A stretch of DNA of 64,000 nt, from positions 131,837,924-131,901,923 of the forward strand of contig NC_092859.1 in the NCBI RefSeq assembly GCF_032062135.1. Reading direction: 5' to 3'. The position numbers and the translations under genes were made by a program. Within the stretch, counting starts at the first letter, position 1. Each line of letters opens with the position of its first letter. The notes under the pieces are model-generated. The model did no database searches and was not told the DNA's origin. It saw nothing but the letters and a program-made list of their open reading frames with translations. The DNA is from Pyxicephalus adspersus. Its lineage: Eukaryota > Chordata > Amphibia > Anura > Pyxicephalidae. This document shows positions 32,086 to 45,222 of this stretch, piece by piece.

Positions 32086-35000
32086 TGTACGCTTCTATGA
32101 ACTTCCTTTTTCAACGACTATTTCAGATAGGTTTAGAAATCTTGTGCTGTATTCTCCCAATTAAATTGTAATCAGAATATATTTTTAAATTTTTTTTGTG
32201 TTTGTAAATCCAGAATGGGGGGGGGGGTGGAGGGCTATGAAAGAATTTGTAATATATTTGTTTCTGGCTAACATGGTACAATAATTTTTTTTTCTGCTTT
32301 TATTGTTATATGATATATTTCTAGAACATTGTGCCTTACTTCAGACAGAAAAGGTCTTTGTGATCTTTGCACTATACCAAACGTAGTCAAAAGGGGTTCC
32401 TAAAGGGCAACTCAATACATTTGTCTAAAGATTAGGGTGACTTATTTGGAAATGGCTTACCCACTTGTTTCAGTTTTAAAAGATTTACTATTTTTTACGA
32501 TTAGTGCACCAACAAAATATATATATATATTTCAGTTTGGATGGACAAAGTCACCAAAGGGTTCTTCTATCTGTTGAGATATAAGGTGTCTTAGCCATGA
32601 AATCCCATTCTTCAGAACAAGATGGTGTTTCAACCAACTAGCATCTGCCCACAACTGAAATGTAATACTTAAGTATACTCTTTTTAAACCTGTGGTATTG
32701 CACATTGTGTTTTAGTTCTCCTTCAGCAGGCAGAACTTGCCATATCCATAGAATGCTGGGCAAAATTTGTGTCAAGACAAATATGCTGAAGGAATATAGG
32801 AACAAATAAGAGCAGCTCATGATGAGGTATTAGAGGTTAGCTTAATCTTGGCCCTACCAGTGCAAAATACACAGTGGTGTTCCTGTTTATGTAAGCCATA
32901 TATTGTATATGCCTGTATAGATATAGTTGTTCCAAGTTGTATTCTTCACTAACACAGATACACAGTAGTTTTTTATTTGTAATTTAAACTGCTGGTAAAT
33001 ACTTGTAATTCATTTAAAAGTGCATATTCTTAGAATATCTGGGACATGGAGAGCACAGCATATTTACTTTTTTGACACTAGAAACTTGTGTAATTTTCTT
33101 TGCAGGCACTTAAATGTCCAACATCACCAATGACCATCATTACCCTACAATTTATATAGCAAACATACTACCTAACACTTTATACTAGCCCTTAAAGGTA
33201 ACCTTAAATCATTACCTAAGCCATCAATTTCTATGTTGACATAAAATGAAACATTAATTAGTAACCTATCCCTAAAATGTATGCCTTTTCCTCTCCCTTA
33301 ACCAGTAATCTCCTGATCCCCTGGTAACTAAGCCTGAGTATAAGCTTATAGCTCACTCCCTTGGTGCCAGTAAAACTACTAACAATGAAATGATAAATTA
33401 TGTTTTGAATAAGAACTTACTCTGAAGGTATCTGCACCCGGCTCGAACAGCCCCACTGGTGCTGGTAACCCAGCTCTTTATAATAAAACTTGCCTGTATT
33501 GTCCCTTACTGTTAGGAGGATGCTTTATGATACATCTAAGCATGTATTAGGCATGTAGCTGTTCTCTTTACAGGTAAGTCACATCCTATCTGCCTGCAGG
33601 TTTCATACATGCACAAAATAAGATTTAATCAGGCTTTTTTTGAGCCTAGATTTACTAGCTTGGATGTAGCTTTCAATGCCTATATTATTGCTGGAGTCGA
33701 ACGTTTACAGGAAAATAGAAAGCCTATCTAGATAAATACATGCACCTATCTAGAACTGTATATAAACCATCGTCAAGCCATTTACACTATATATCCAAAC
33801 TTGAAAATGTATTTATACTGTTAACATGTAGGTGCTTGCTTGAGTTCTAAGGCTGAATGCAAGCAGTATATAATGACTCTTGATTAAAAGATGAAGCTGT
33901 AAAATGTAAAGGTCTCGGTGCAGTCTGTTATTAGGTCTGCAGGAACCTATGACAGATTGGTGTGTATCACACCTTCTCCAGGGTGCTTTGTCTTGCACTC
34001 ACTTTCTTACTGCACTCAGGTTTTGATACTTCAAACCAGATAGCAGGATTTAAATATTTCCACCAGCAAATTAATGTAAAGTAATGTTGTAAAAGTAATA
34101 CTTGACTTGTTTTCCCTTTTAATTAAAATACTTTTTGCCAGCCTGTGAAGCAGTATGTGAATAATTGATTAGGATTTTTAATTTTTTTTAACTTTTAATA
34201 CAAAAAGAAGTGATAAAGCAGAAATCAGCTCATAGTGTTATTCTGACAACAGTTCATCTGTTTTTGGTTGCTGTAGGTTTTAGCACATTGTTGCTTTTTG
34301 CAGTTATGTAGATATAGAAGTTGTACATGAGCTTTTATTTCGCACCAAATCTCTGCTGCTTGTAGTTGTAGAGCAGCCCATATGAGTTTGTATTTAGGTT
34401 AATTACATTTTATAAGCAAGGAAACCACCCTTTGTAAACCAATTTAAATGGCGGCTTATAGGGATCAACAAACATTAATAGCCCCTGACAAAACACACAG
34501 TAACGACAACATAAAGATGTAATGCAGGAGAGCAGATGCTACAAACACACCTAAAGAAGAAGTATGAATGGACCTGTGTTGGGGGGGAGGGTCATAAAAC
34601 AGTAGTTTGTTACTGCTTGTTGTGGAGGTGCATTTGGACTGACCTAGAAAACCATGTAGTTTTTGTAGTATTAGTAAAATGGATGTTTCTGGTCTGTGTG
34701 TAGCCACTGCTCTTCCTTATGTCATACTGAACATGTGCTGTCTGGGAAGAAACCTTAGCATCTACTTTGTAATAGGAGGCTTTATTTTGCTGTATTGCAG
34801 AGAGTAGTTGACAACAACACAACATTGGTGAAGGTCTCAGACACAAATTGGCTGCTTTCTCCTATTTCAAAGAATAGAATTACTCACAGTATCCATATTA
34901 TTTGTTAAACATGTTTGTTGATTGAAGATTCTGCTTATGGTAAAATTGTATTCTAATTTGAACTGGAGTTCTTCTTTATTTCTATTTTAACAACAGCTGT

Positions 35001-35465
35001 CATTGCAGCAGCTCTGTGTTCTTTTTTTGGCTTAGGTTTTATATATTAGCATATATTAGCAAGACTTCGCCCACAAAGTCCTACAGTGCAGGAGTAGTAC
35101 ATCAAACTCGGTGAAATGAAATTAGAATATGCTGTATGACATTAACAAAATGTGAAAAGCAATTGTAACTCTTCTGCAACTCTGTGATTTGTACGGTAGT
35201 ACGAGCACAAATTTCAGTCTACACAAAACTCATTTTGTGATCCCCCTCTCTTTTTTTTTTTTTTTTTTTTAATCTTTTTGATACCAGTAAAGAATTTATT
35301 ATAGCATACTTTTGATAACAAGGTTTGCATTGTTATTTCAGGATAAAAATAGTGACTTTCTAACGTTTTATGTACTAACAATCCAAACTAAAAGATAATG
35401 TTTGTAATATTTTTATTATGGAACTAAACATTTGTGATTCAATAAATATGTAATTTAATTACAAA
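32086..35465 (+). other. SPPL2A: SPPL2A 3' UTR
   Basis: About 3.4 kb of AT-rich sequence with no repeat insertions I can define, ending near the AATAAA at 35441. Contains a G10 run near 32218, an (AT)n run at 32517-32531 and a T20 run near 35251. An AATAAA at 33482-33487 could give a shorter form. The extent is inferred from the polyadenylation signal only. Confidence 0.6.
35441..35446 (+). terminator. SPPL2A: Probable SPPL2A polyadenylation signal
   Basis: AATAAA followed within about 25-45 nt by the GT-rich 'ggtgctgtgttggtggtttc', the usual downstream element. Repeat-derived sequence starts right after. Confidence 0.65.
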
Positions 35466-35479
35466 AGTTTGGTGCTGTG

Positions 35480-36540
35480 TTGGTGGTTTCTTTTTTTTTT
35501 TTCTTTTGTTTCAAAGTTTTTATTAAAATTTTCAAATAAAGTAAATAATAACATAACACAACAAATTTGCATTGAATAACAGGAAGAGAGGTAAAAAAAA
35601 GGGGGGTGTAAGGGCGAATAGGGGGGTCAAAACAAAAGAAGAACGCCAACCAGTAACCAGACATGAGTAGAACAAACATATGAGATCAAACATAGTTCAA
35701 CACCTCTTAGGTTAAAAAGTATAAATACAGTACATGATAAGGTAGTTTTCCAATATTGACAATAAAAAATATAATACAAATAAGTACAAATAGTACAAAA
35801 ATAGTGTTATTCACAGATTTGAAACTTGTGAGGTATACAGGCATATCAAGTTTAGAGTGAGATCATAAAGGTTGGCAGGTAGAGGTATCTTTTAATTATT
35901 CACTCCCTTTGTAATTAATTAAAATTCAAATTGAAGAAAAAAAATTAAGAGAAAAATTGGGGGGGGGGTTAGGGTCAGGGTTCCCTGCTTGAATTATTTA
36001 TGATAATAATCTAACCAGTTTTCCCATATATTGTGGAACTTGTTAAGATTGTTTTAAGAGTAAAGGTTAATTTGTCATTGACCATTATCCAGTTAACTTT
36101 GTTTTTGGCGAATTCAAGAGAAATATTAGAAGCTTTCCAGTAACAAGCAATGGTAATCTGGACAGCTAACAGGATATATTACATTAGTCTAGTTAACTGT
36201 TTCGGGGCTATATCCTCTAATTAGGAAAAAAGAGCACACACTATTTTTCTCGGGATGTTTACCTGGGTGACCGAGCGTATTAGGTTGAAAATGCTGATCC
36301 AAAATCTCTGAACCCTAGGACATCTCCACCAAGCATGGAGTACAGTGCAATTCTGTCATCCTCGAAAACAAAGAGGAGAGACAGCGGTATTTGACTTTAT
36401 GGATCCTAACCGGGACCAGGTACCATCTACTGAAAACCTTACAATTGGCCTCTCTTATCGGTGTTCAGAGATATTTTGGAAATAGACACTAATGGATCCT
36501 GCCATTCTTGGGCACTCCACCTCAGTAAGCGTACTTTTTA
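35480..36540 (-). mobile_element. Decayed LINE-like 3' end, minus strand
   Basis: On the - strand the segment ends in an A-rich tail (poly-T with 'tttcaaagtttttattaaaa' on +). It holds phrases such as 'gaaccctaggacatctccac' that resemble LINE-1-like tails in frogs. No ORF2 motif is legible. Assignment rests on tail structure and resemblance. Confidence 0.45.
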
Positions 36541-37789
36541 CAATTCACTTCTTCACTAACTTATAAGAATTGGAGATGGTTGATGCTCTTTTACAAAATC
36601 CGTATACTGTACCCACAATTAATGCACTGTACTTAGTGTTTACAGTACTAGTTTTTTCGGGCTCTATTGTCACCTGGTATCCCTGCAAGTAACAAACTTC
36701 CTGACCTAGTGCATTGCGTCCATCTAAAATTAATGGCACTGCAATACATGTTATCACTTTGTTATCTTTACAAAACCTCTGCAATGTCTTTTATTGACTA
36801 TAAAAACATGAAACCTATCCAATAAACTTTTATACTTTTGAAAAAGCCTGACAAGAGCTAGAAAATATCCTTACAGTCTCCAATTAATAAAAGCAATACC
36901 TGTATCCTGACTGCTATTTTTCTGTCGGTTGTGTGCTGTGTATTTTCGTACTTTCTGCTGCTACCTCTAGGATTAACAAGGACTTGGATTAAGGAAATTT
37001 AATTATGTGTTCTGCATACTTTATTAAATGAGTGCAATGAATCTGAGACTGCAGCTCTTTGTTCACAACTAAGGTAAGAAAGGAAATAAGAGTAACCAAG
37101 CAAGGTAGGATGTATTCCAGAAGTAAATAATAAATTTTTATGTTTGAATGGAGCAATGGGTAATTTTCTCTATGAGGCAATCTATCACTTGGCGTGAGGT
37201 GAGGTGAGGTGAAGCTCTACTGACTTTACCATTCAATCATATAAAAAACAAAAAAAATGAAAAATCCTTGCACATAATGGGGTTTTATACCTCATTACTC
37301 AAAATAAAAATGTTACGGTAACTATGGAATACAGCAACTATGGAATACAACAATAAAAACTTAACAAAGGCTTAAACTTTTCCCCACTCTCTCACCACTG
37401 TTTTGCTTTGACTTCCAATGAATGTTTGCTCTTCAAAGCAAATTAACATTTGGAATGCTGGCAAGGTTTTGTTTGCAGAAAGTTGTTCATCCAGTAAATA
37501 AACACATAATGTCATGTAATTATACTAAAACACTGTTTCATTTACATTACAATAAGGCATTATGACAATTCTCAGCACCAACCCCTACCAGTTATTATAC
37601 AGTAACTTTTGTTTGTATTTTGTCTCCAATTGTGCTTGTACCGGTACTTGCATTGTAAAAAACAAGTGTTGTTTATCACCAGACTCACACTTCAGATGTT
37701 GGCTGCTAAATTTAGCTAATATACTGATTAGTCTGATATCTTTTTGTAACTTCTCTGCCAATTCCCTTATCACAGAACAGGAATATAAT
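36541..37789. other. Intergenic, nothing defined
   Basis: AT-rich sequence with a short GTGAG(GTGAG)n run at about 37194-37213. No gene or bounded repeat seen. Confidence 0.55.
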
Positions 37790-38960
37790 TTCTTTTTTTT
37801 AGTGTATATTTTTATTAAAATATTTCTTTGTAGAAGAAAGACAAAGACCAATTAGAAAAGACAAGATATAAACGGCATAAACGGTATGAACACATCTTGT
37901 GAAATATACATCTAACATGGTCAGCTACAGAGTATCTGGGTATGGACTTAAACAGTGTGAAAAAAAAATCAGCCAAATCAGATAACCCCAGTTGCTTATG
38001 TCTACCCCCATAGTCACATAACTACACCCTGAGACAGAAACAGTGGGATAAAGGTCTGGATGAAAGAATAGGATAGAAAAGGGAGAGGAAAACTAAAGAA
38101 GTAGTGAAAGAGAAGTAGAAGATTAGTGTAGGAGGTGAGGAGGGAGGTGGTGAACACTACATAACAGTATTGCTATGGAGCACGCCCAGCCATACTCATA
38201 GGAATACAGGTCATTTTAACAAAACTATCAATAGTTTAAAACATTTTTTTCACACTATTTTTTTTTTTTATTTGAGACTTCAGAAAATGTAATTTATCAT
38301 AGTAGCCAAACATTTTTTCCGGTGTACAGCAAAACAAAAAGTACAAAACCAGTACAAATCTGCTATCTAACGTTCAAATAAAAGGGGAATGAAAAGCATA
38401 TATGTAATTATCAGAACAACATACCATGAATATAAGAGACTTCAAGGAAAAACAAAAGGGGTAGGGATGTAGGGGAAACACAGTGACAATAAGGGAGAGT
38501 GCACAAAATATCTCACCACACTCCAAATTGGTATTACTAGTAATACAAGAGAGTTAGCCAATCAGTAACTTATAGACATCTGAATATTTGAAGACATTTC
38601 CCATATGGCCCAAGTATCCATCACTTTATGAAGGGAAACAGATTCAATTCATCTTGCTTCTTCCACTATATACACCTCCTCCTTAACCAAGCAGCTACTG
38701 ACGGAATCACAGTGGACTTCCACTAGATAGGTATCAAAGACTGGGCTACATTGAGCAAAGGAGTGAAGCCTTATACGCTTTCAATTATTTATCCAAAGTG
38801 TTCAGGAGGGATTCTTCAGAAAGTCTCACTATTTGAAGCCAAAAGGAGTTTACATTAGGGCAATCCCACTAACAATGGTACATAGATTTATTTGCTCAGT
38901 GTTACCTGCAGCACACCTTGGAGGCCTCAGGGTACTACTAAAGAATTCTTCAGGGTTGCA
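37790..38960 (-). mobile_element. One or two decayed LINE-like tails, minus strand
   Basis: Two T-rich starts on the + strand (37790-37835 and 38258-38275) are each followed by purine-rich sequence, as in antisense retroelement tails. The segment to about 38960, with 'gggcaatcccactaacaatg', resembles frog LINE-1-like 3' ends. No intact frame. Confidence 0.4.
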
Positions 38961-39169
38961 TGCCAGCAAGTCTAGATCATTGATGATCTGTAAAGGTAAG
39001 TTTTACAGCCAATTCTCATTTCTGTCTAAAACACAGAACAGATATGGTCTGGGCAGTGTTAAGAATAGAATAATTCAAGGATAAAGTATGGTGAAAAGGG
39101 ATGAGTAAGAATGCCTCTCTGGCGAAAATTTCCTCAAACTTTCGATGGGAAGATCGAGGAAATCATTAT

Positions 39170-39830
39170 GATGACCATAACCTCTAGTGCCCTGGGATCG
39201 CAGTGGATTCTCAGGGCTGCAATCATTCAGCTCTGGGAATTATCCTGTTTGCTATCCCCTCTAGTGCCGGGGATCGCAGTGGAACTGCAGATGAACTCTC
39301 AATGGAGAATCTCCATTGAGAGTTCGCCTGCAGTCACAGCTGATTGGAGGCTCTCGCGTGCCTCCTCCAATCACCTTTGACCGTAAAGTTCCCACGGTCA
39401 CCAGGCTGTACTTTTCAGCCCTGTGACCGTGGGAACTGAACTTCAGGTGAACTCTCAATGGAGAAACTCCATTGAGAGTTCATCTGCAGTTCCACTGCGA
39501 TCCCCGGGCACTAAAGGTTAATTAACCTTTAGTGCCCTGGGATCGCAGTGGATTCTCAGGACTGCAATCGTTCATGCAGCCCTGGGAATCCTTCTGTCTG
39601 TGAACCCTGGGCACTAGAGGGTAACTAACCTATAGTGCCCTGGGATCACAGTAGATTCTCAGGGCTGCAATCATTCTTGCAGCCCTGGGAATCCTGTTTG
39701 CAATCCCCGGCACTAAAGGTAAATGGGGACAAGTCTCCCCATTCAAAACCTCTAGTGCTCTCTGATGGCTGAGGAAAGCTTGTTCCCATTTAACCTCCAG
39801 TGCCAGGAATCGCACACTGAGCTAATCAAT
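39170..39830. repeat. Cluster of nested palindromes and tandem inverted units
   Basis: A unit beginning 'cctctagtgccctgggatcg' recurs at about 39180, 39529 and 39632, alternating with its inverse. Outer arms 39265-39307 and 39467-39510 pair with one indel. Inside are palindromes 39293-39323 and 39449-39479 and arms 39388-39401/39423-39436. A perfect 26-bp palindrome lies at 39509-39534. ORFs here are by-products. Confidence 0.85.
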
Positions 39831-40978
39831 GAATGCAGCCGGCTCTTTTTTTTTTATCGAAGCTCGATCGGCAAGTTTACACCGGCCATTTTCACTTACA
39901 ATTTCGGTAAGCGAGAACGGCCAAATTTGCCACGCGATTGAGTTTTAAAAACTTGCTCGCTCATCCCTCATAGTGAATCAGGGTGCCCTATGAAAAAAAC
40001 TTTCTGATGAAAGTTTTGATCTGTAGATACGACCACCAGGGTAAAAACAGTAATTCTTTTTTATTCCTTTTCATAATTTTCAAAAGTCTAATGGTGTTAA
40101 AATGAATCGGTTGACTGCAGATGTAGCACTAGAAGCACTAGCTTCTATTTTTTCTAGTATGATCATAATCATAATTGAGTTACTAATCATTTGGAGTAGA
40201 AATTGTAGCATGTCATGATCTTAGAATGTTCCAAGGTGTGCAATTAAATTGGAAGCCTAGCTGAATGACATTTAGTTTATTAAAGCTTTGTATCCAAAAC
40301 AATTGCTCTGTATTTTTTAATTTGATTTTGGTTTGGGACAGGTCCTACAATTTTTCACCACCTACTATAATTCCTCCTAATGTAGACATGCAATTTCCAC
40401 TGCATTTCAGGCATGCTGAGAATGTAGTCTATCTGCTAATGTTCCAACTCACAAAGTGTCACATGACCACCAAGGATTGCGACTTCACTCAACCTTGGTC
40501 CATCGGTCAAAAGCCAAGTTTAATGTAAGAGTGTTTTCTAACTTCTCTCCAGATGTGTTTTATTGTTACCTAATAACTTTGTATTTTAGTGACCCTCTAG
40601 TTATTATTCTTCAATGTTCAGGGATTTACAGTTCTCTTTGTTGTCTCTTTCTGACACTCCTGCTTTACTATTTTTAGAAGTACCCCGTGATGAAATGAGA
40701 AAGATGACTGCATAACGCAAGTTAATGCAATACACATAACTGTCACAAGGTGTTACTGAGTTACTTCGAAGTTCTATTAATAAATATGAACTCTGGGCCG
40801 ATATAAAAACACACGAGAATGCAGCTATGTATTTATTTACAGTATATACTTGAATATAAACCAAGGAAAATGCTTTTACTAGAGTAAAAACCTATGGCAT
40901 GAAGTGTGTCCGTCACTGCTAATATTCAAAACAGTAATTAAAGAAAATGCCAAAAAATTCAACATGAATATATTCATA

Positions 40979-41050
40979 GGGCTCTATTTATAAAACAGGG
41001 AATCTGATAGGGAATGTTTTCTAAACAGTTCTGTTTTATAAACAGAGCCC
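40979..41050. repeat. 72-bp hairpin MITE
   Basis: GGGCTCTATTTATAAAACAG (40979-40998) faces its inverse at 41031-41050 with one mismatch in 20. The 32-bp interior is AT-rich. Probably a miniature element. Confidence 0.75.
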
Positions 41051-41219
41051 TTTGTGTGTTCATTTTAGCACATTTATTTACAAGGGGAGTGGGGGGGGGG
41101 GTGTAAAGATACATAGGCTCAGTTTGATTATTTTTCTTTTGATTTGGTAATGATGAGTCACTTGCTTTTAAATAATCTTCTGTGCATTATTCCTGGCAAC
41201 TAATAGATGTGTTCCAGAT

Positions 41220-41392
41220 ACGGCCTAGCCAGTGGTTTGTTCTGGCCTAACGCCCCCTGGCCTTCCCTTCAGGGGGCGTTCCTGGTGGGGGGCGGAGCCA
41301 TTAGGGCAGAACTCTCGATAGAGAGTCTGGCCTAGTGTGCTCCTGCCTACCAGTGAAATGGCCTAGTGGCCAAAAAAGTTTGCTGACTTCTG
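41220..41392. mobile_element. hAT-like right-end fragment
   Basis: Ends 'ggccaaaaaagtttgctgac' then 'ttctgg', like the subterminal and terminal region of hAT elements. Preceded by a GC-rich hairpin (cgccccctgg... against ...cagggggcg, 41251-41278). The left end is not found. Confidence 0.4.
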
Positions 41393-43415
41393 GTGTATAA
41401 AAAACTTTTGTCTCATATCTCCAAGCGCCAGCATTTGTTACACACTTTACATAAGGAAACAGCACCATCTACTGGTGTGACCCACCTATAAACCAATATA
41501 CTTTTTCTTACGGCATTGTAAGTAAAAATATCTTGATTTGTTACTTCATTATAGATGGTAACATGTCATTAAATGTATTTTAGTAAGTAAGGTAAGTAAC
41601 TCACACCGTCCCTGCAGAGAAGAGACAAGACTGCGTAAAGGAGAAGCAGCACAACTTTTTCTTATTTTTTTAGAGTAGAAGTAGATAGTGGAGTTATAGC
41701 AGAAGTTCTTTTCCAGTTTGGTCTGGTAAAAAGGTTGTTCCCAGGACAGGAAATGGAGAAAATAGAATACAGAGAAATGCAACTTTTTTTTTGTTGTTGT
41801 TGGTAAGTAAGGGAATACCAAACTTTTAGCTTTTTATTGCTTTTTCCTACTGCAGATTTTACCCTACTTTGTGTCTATTAAAAGGTGAAGGTGGTTGCAA
41901 GTGAATGTAAAAACATTTGGGTACAGATACAGTTTAAATATCACTTTTGGATAAATTGTCTCATATAATGCATTTTGCTTATTATGACCTGTGCAGCTGC
42001 ACATTCCCTCCTTTAGACTTCCTTTATAGGCTTTCCTTTTTTTTTTGTTTTTTGGGGGGGGAAATTTGATTTTCCAACTACTGGAAATTCCTCACTTTCA
42101 TGTTTAATATTCATCCTTTACATCCTGCTGGAATTCATTGTCCCTGAAAAAGGGTCATAGAGCCACAAGTCAAAAGGTTGTAATGGAGCGCATCCTAAAA
42201 AAACATGCAACTCCATAATTGCCATTAGGAGTAATCACTTTCCCATTGGCTCAAGTGTACTTTTTGTCTGATACAGGAAGGAACAATCATTATACTTCCC
42301 TAAACTTCATCTGGAAAGGAACAAATGGTTAGTATACACATGTGAAAGTGACATACTGTTTGGATGATGAAAAACCGCTTCCACTGGTGAATGTAATGAC
42401 AGGGCTTGGCATTATTCATACTAATTCATAACTTTATTACACATAAGACTTTATCACAGTTTATTAGAGGAGCTGCTAGATTTGTTATAGTATTAGAGTA
42501 TTACCAAAACTTGCTTGCATGTCAAACAAAAAGCAAAATTAAAGAAATAAGATCATGAAGTTATGATTCCTATATTTGTAATCACTTAGGAATATATATG
42601 ACATATTACAAGATTATATAGAATACAAAACAGACAATCAGAATCAGAATTCCCTTTGCATCAGTTTATGGAAACTGGAATATTGTAAAACAGTTGCTGA
42701 TGTTATGGTATGGATAGAATTACAGAATATTACTATGTGCATTTACTATATACCCTTCTATATAAAAGCCATGGTGATGGAGGTCACTGCAGCCATAATC
42801 CCTGTGACCACACATTCAAAAACCAATTCCCAAACATGTACCCCTCCATTTTTTTATTATTTATGAATATGTCATATTCATAAAAAAAGTTGTTCTCTGG
42901 ACAATCAGCTTCTAAAAGTGAAAAGCAGCTATCTCCAACGATCAAACTCTTTAATAATCACTGATTAACCACTATTGAAAGAGGAAATGCGTCGGCATAG
43001 ATTTAAATAACTGATGCCTATTCCTACTATAAGGAAAGCTGCAAAAGTAGCAAATGGGGTATTTGGAAATACATCCCTATGGCACTCTCCACTTTCAAAG
43101 CTGGGAAAAAAAACATTCAAAGTGGCAATAATATATCAGGGTCAGGCTGATAACCACTTTATAAATACGATGAATTGCAAAGCATATGTTAAAAGTGACA
43201 TTAATTATAGGTGTTAAAAATGTTGAAAAACGGTTCTTTAAAATATTCCTTTTAGCCGATCTCCACTATAAAAAGGGCAAATAGAAAAATGATGTTTGTG
43301 CATAAATACTGACATTTTTCTGGCAAACAGCCTGTTCCCCCTTTATAAATGGGCATGTGCACATCCATGTGATTATAGTCCTTTATGTTTGTAAAACCAC
43401 TGCATAGTCTCTATA
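41393..43415. other. Intergenic, nothing firmly defined
   Basis: AT-rich, with a T/G run near 42038-42060. Segments near 42140-42240 and 42900-43000 contain 'aaagggtcatagagccacaa' and 'gaggaaatgcgtcggca', which look like repeat fragments related to the 'acgcgtttcccctattaaag' motif in the inverted repeat at 44447. No gene. Confidence 0.5.
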
Positions 43416-43625
43416 CCAGACTTTCTCAAACTTTTTAACATGGAGGAACCCTAAAATATAACTTTAAGGTCTTAGAGAACCCCTACTATAATTACTATAT
43501 TCACAGCTCACAGTATAGTAGTAGTCACCCTTACACATAGCCAAAATGAATATTGAGAGGCACAGATTACTCATTGTTTAAGAAACCCCTGGTAACCTTG
43601 GAAGGAAGCCTAGGGATCCACAGAA
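43416..43625 (+). repeat. Family A repeat
   Basis: 'ctttctcaaactttttaaca' to 'ctagggatccacagaaag', the copy that best shows both ends of this family. Confidence 0.65.
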
Positions 43626-43893
43626 AGACTGCTGTACACAAAACATATGTATTTTTACCACAAGGATCTTTGTCAAATGCCCTCTATACGACATTCCAGC
43701 TATGGCCACGTGGTAATTCTACAGCAGACTGTACAAGTGGTCTGTGTATTGAAAGAGCAACAGGAGATATAGGAACAGTGCGTTGTCACTCTATAATAAA
43801 AAGTGTCTGAACAATGACCTTTATTGCATGATCATCAGATAATATTTTAATAAAAGCCACATATTTAAAAAAAACAAAAAAAAAAACACAAAA

Positions 43894-44370
43894 AGGTAGT
43901 CCCCGGGTTACATACGAGATAGGGACTGTAGGTTTGAATTTATATGTAAGTCAGAACAGGCACATTATTTTAATAAATGCAATTTGGACAGATGTTTGTC
44001 TCAACATAATATTAGGAAATATATATATATAAAATCCTCACTGTAAGTTAATCATAAACAAACTAAAAAAAAAATGTTATGGAGACTAGACATCCATTAC
44101 CTTCTGGAGTAAGCTGTGCTTTGATATGCAAAGAAACAACGTCAAAGTTTGTCTTGGTCATTAGAGAGTTACAGGAGGCTGCAGAATAAGCTCACCGCCC
44201 TGAGATCACCCACAACCTCAGCTGTGTTTAGCAATAGATTTCTTCTGCAAGTCATGCAGATGGCTCCTCCCCCTTGAAGCTTCTGTTCTGCACACAGCGA
44301 GCAGGGAAGCCCCGCTTGTATCTAGGAGGTGTCTGTATGTCAGAAGTCCTTAACCCGGGGCTTACCTGTA
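43894..44370. repeat. Family I terminal-inverted-repeat element
   Basis: AGGTAGTCCCCGGGTTA (43894-43910) is inverted as TAACCCGGGGCTTACCT at the right end (44351-44367). About 477 bp, with no transposase. The related copy at 23975-24402 lacks the left end. Confidence 0.8.
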
Positions 44371-44446
44371 ATTTGTTCAATTGTTAAAGGGAGTGCTCCT
44401 ATTTGCTGTGCCACTCCCCTTATTAACATCAAATTTCCAAAGCAAA

Positions 44447-44902
44447 GAGGGGTTTTATTGTTACTATTAGCTTTTCTTTCACACATATTTAAAACATTAC
44501 CATTAAAATTTAGTCACAATTTTCTATTAAAAACATCAGTATCATCTGTAAATGTTATGTTCATACATCAAAGTACTTCTGTTGTTAACATTGTATTATA
44601 TCAATCTTCTTTCATCATATAAAGCTTTGTTCTTGACGCGTTTCCCCTATTAAAGCTTCATCGAGATTTGTTCAAGAACAAATTTCAAAACCTTGATTCT
44701 AGATACAAACATTTTCATTTTTCTACATATATTCAGTTATTATTCCATATTATCTTGTTCACAATAAAAAAATACTTTGATGTATGAAGATAACATTTAT
44801 AGATGATACTGTTGTTTTTATTGAGAAATTGTGAATACATTTTAATGGTAATTTTTAAAATATGTGGGAAAAGAAAAGTTAAAAGTACCTACAAAACCCC
44901 TT
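44447..44902. repeat. Long inverted repeat (~455 bp foldback)
   Basis: The left arm from 44447 ('gaggggttttattg...') and the right arm ending 44902 are reverse-complementary over most of ~190 bp with scattered mismatches. The best stretch is 44536-44577 against 44772-44812, with about 3 differences in 40. The centre carries 'tttgttcttgacgcgtttcc' and 'ttgttcaagaacaaa'. Confidence 0.75.
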
Positions 44903-44996
44903 ATGCATGTTGCAACACTTTGGGAACTAAACCAGCTTTTGCTAAACTAGTCAGCCTAAGTCAGAGAGCTTTTATACACTTTTAATGCCTTAAAAC

Positions 44997-45222
44997 TGTG
45001 TTTTTCAACCAGGGTTGCAGAGGTTGTTGGGTATTCATGAACAATTTGTGCCTTTCATGTCAGTTTAACTGACACCCCTGGCTATCTGTAATGTGACATT
45101 CTTCCATAGCAAGTGATGTAAGAAGCATTCTTCTCACTGAACTAATGAAACTAATATAGTAATTATATTCCCTAAAGACCTGAGAACTATTTTAAGGGTT
45201 CCCCATGGTAAAAGGTTAAAAT
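44997..45222 (-). repeat. Family A repeat, minus orientation
   Basis: Reverse phrases 'gtgacattcttccatagcaa', 'ccctaaagacctgagaacta' and 'ccccatggtaaaaggtt'. Confidence 0.6.
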
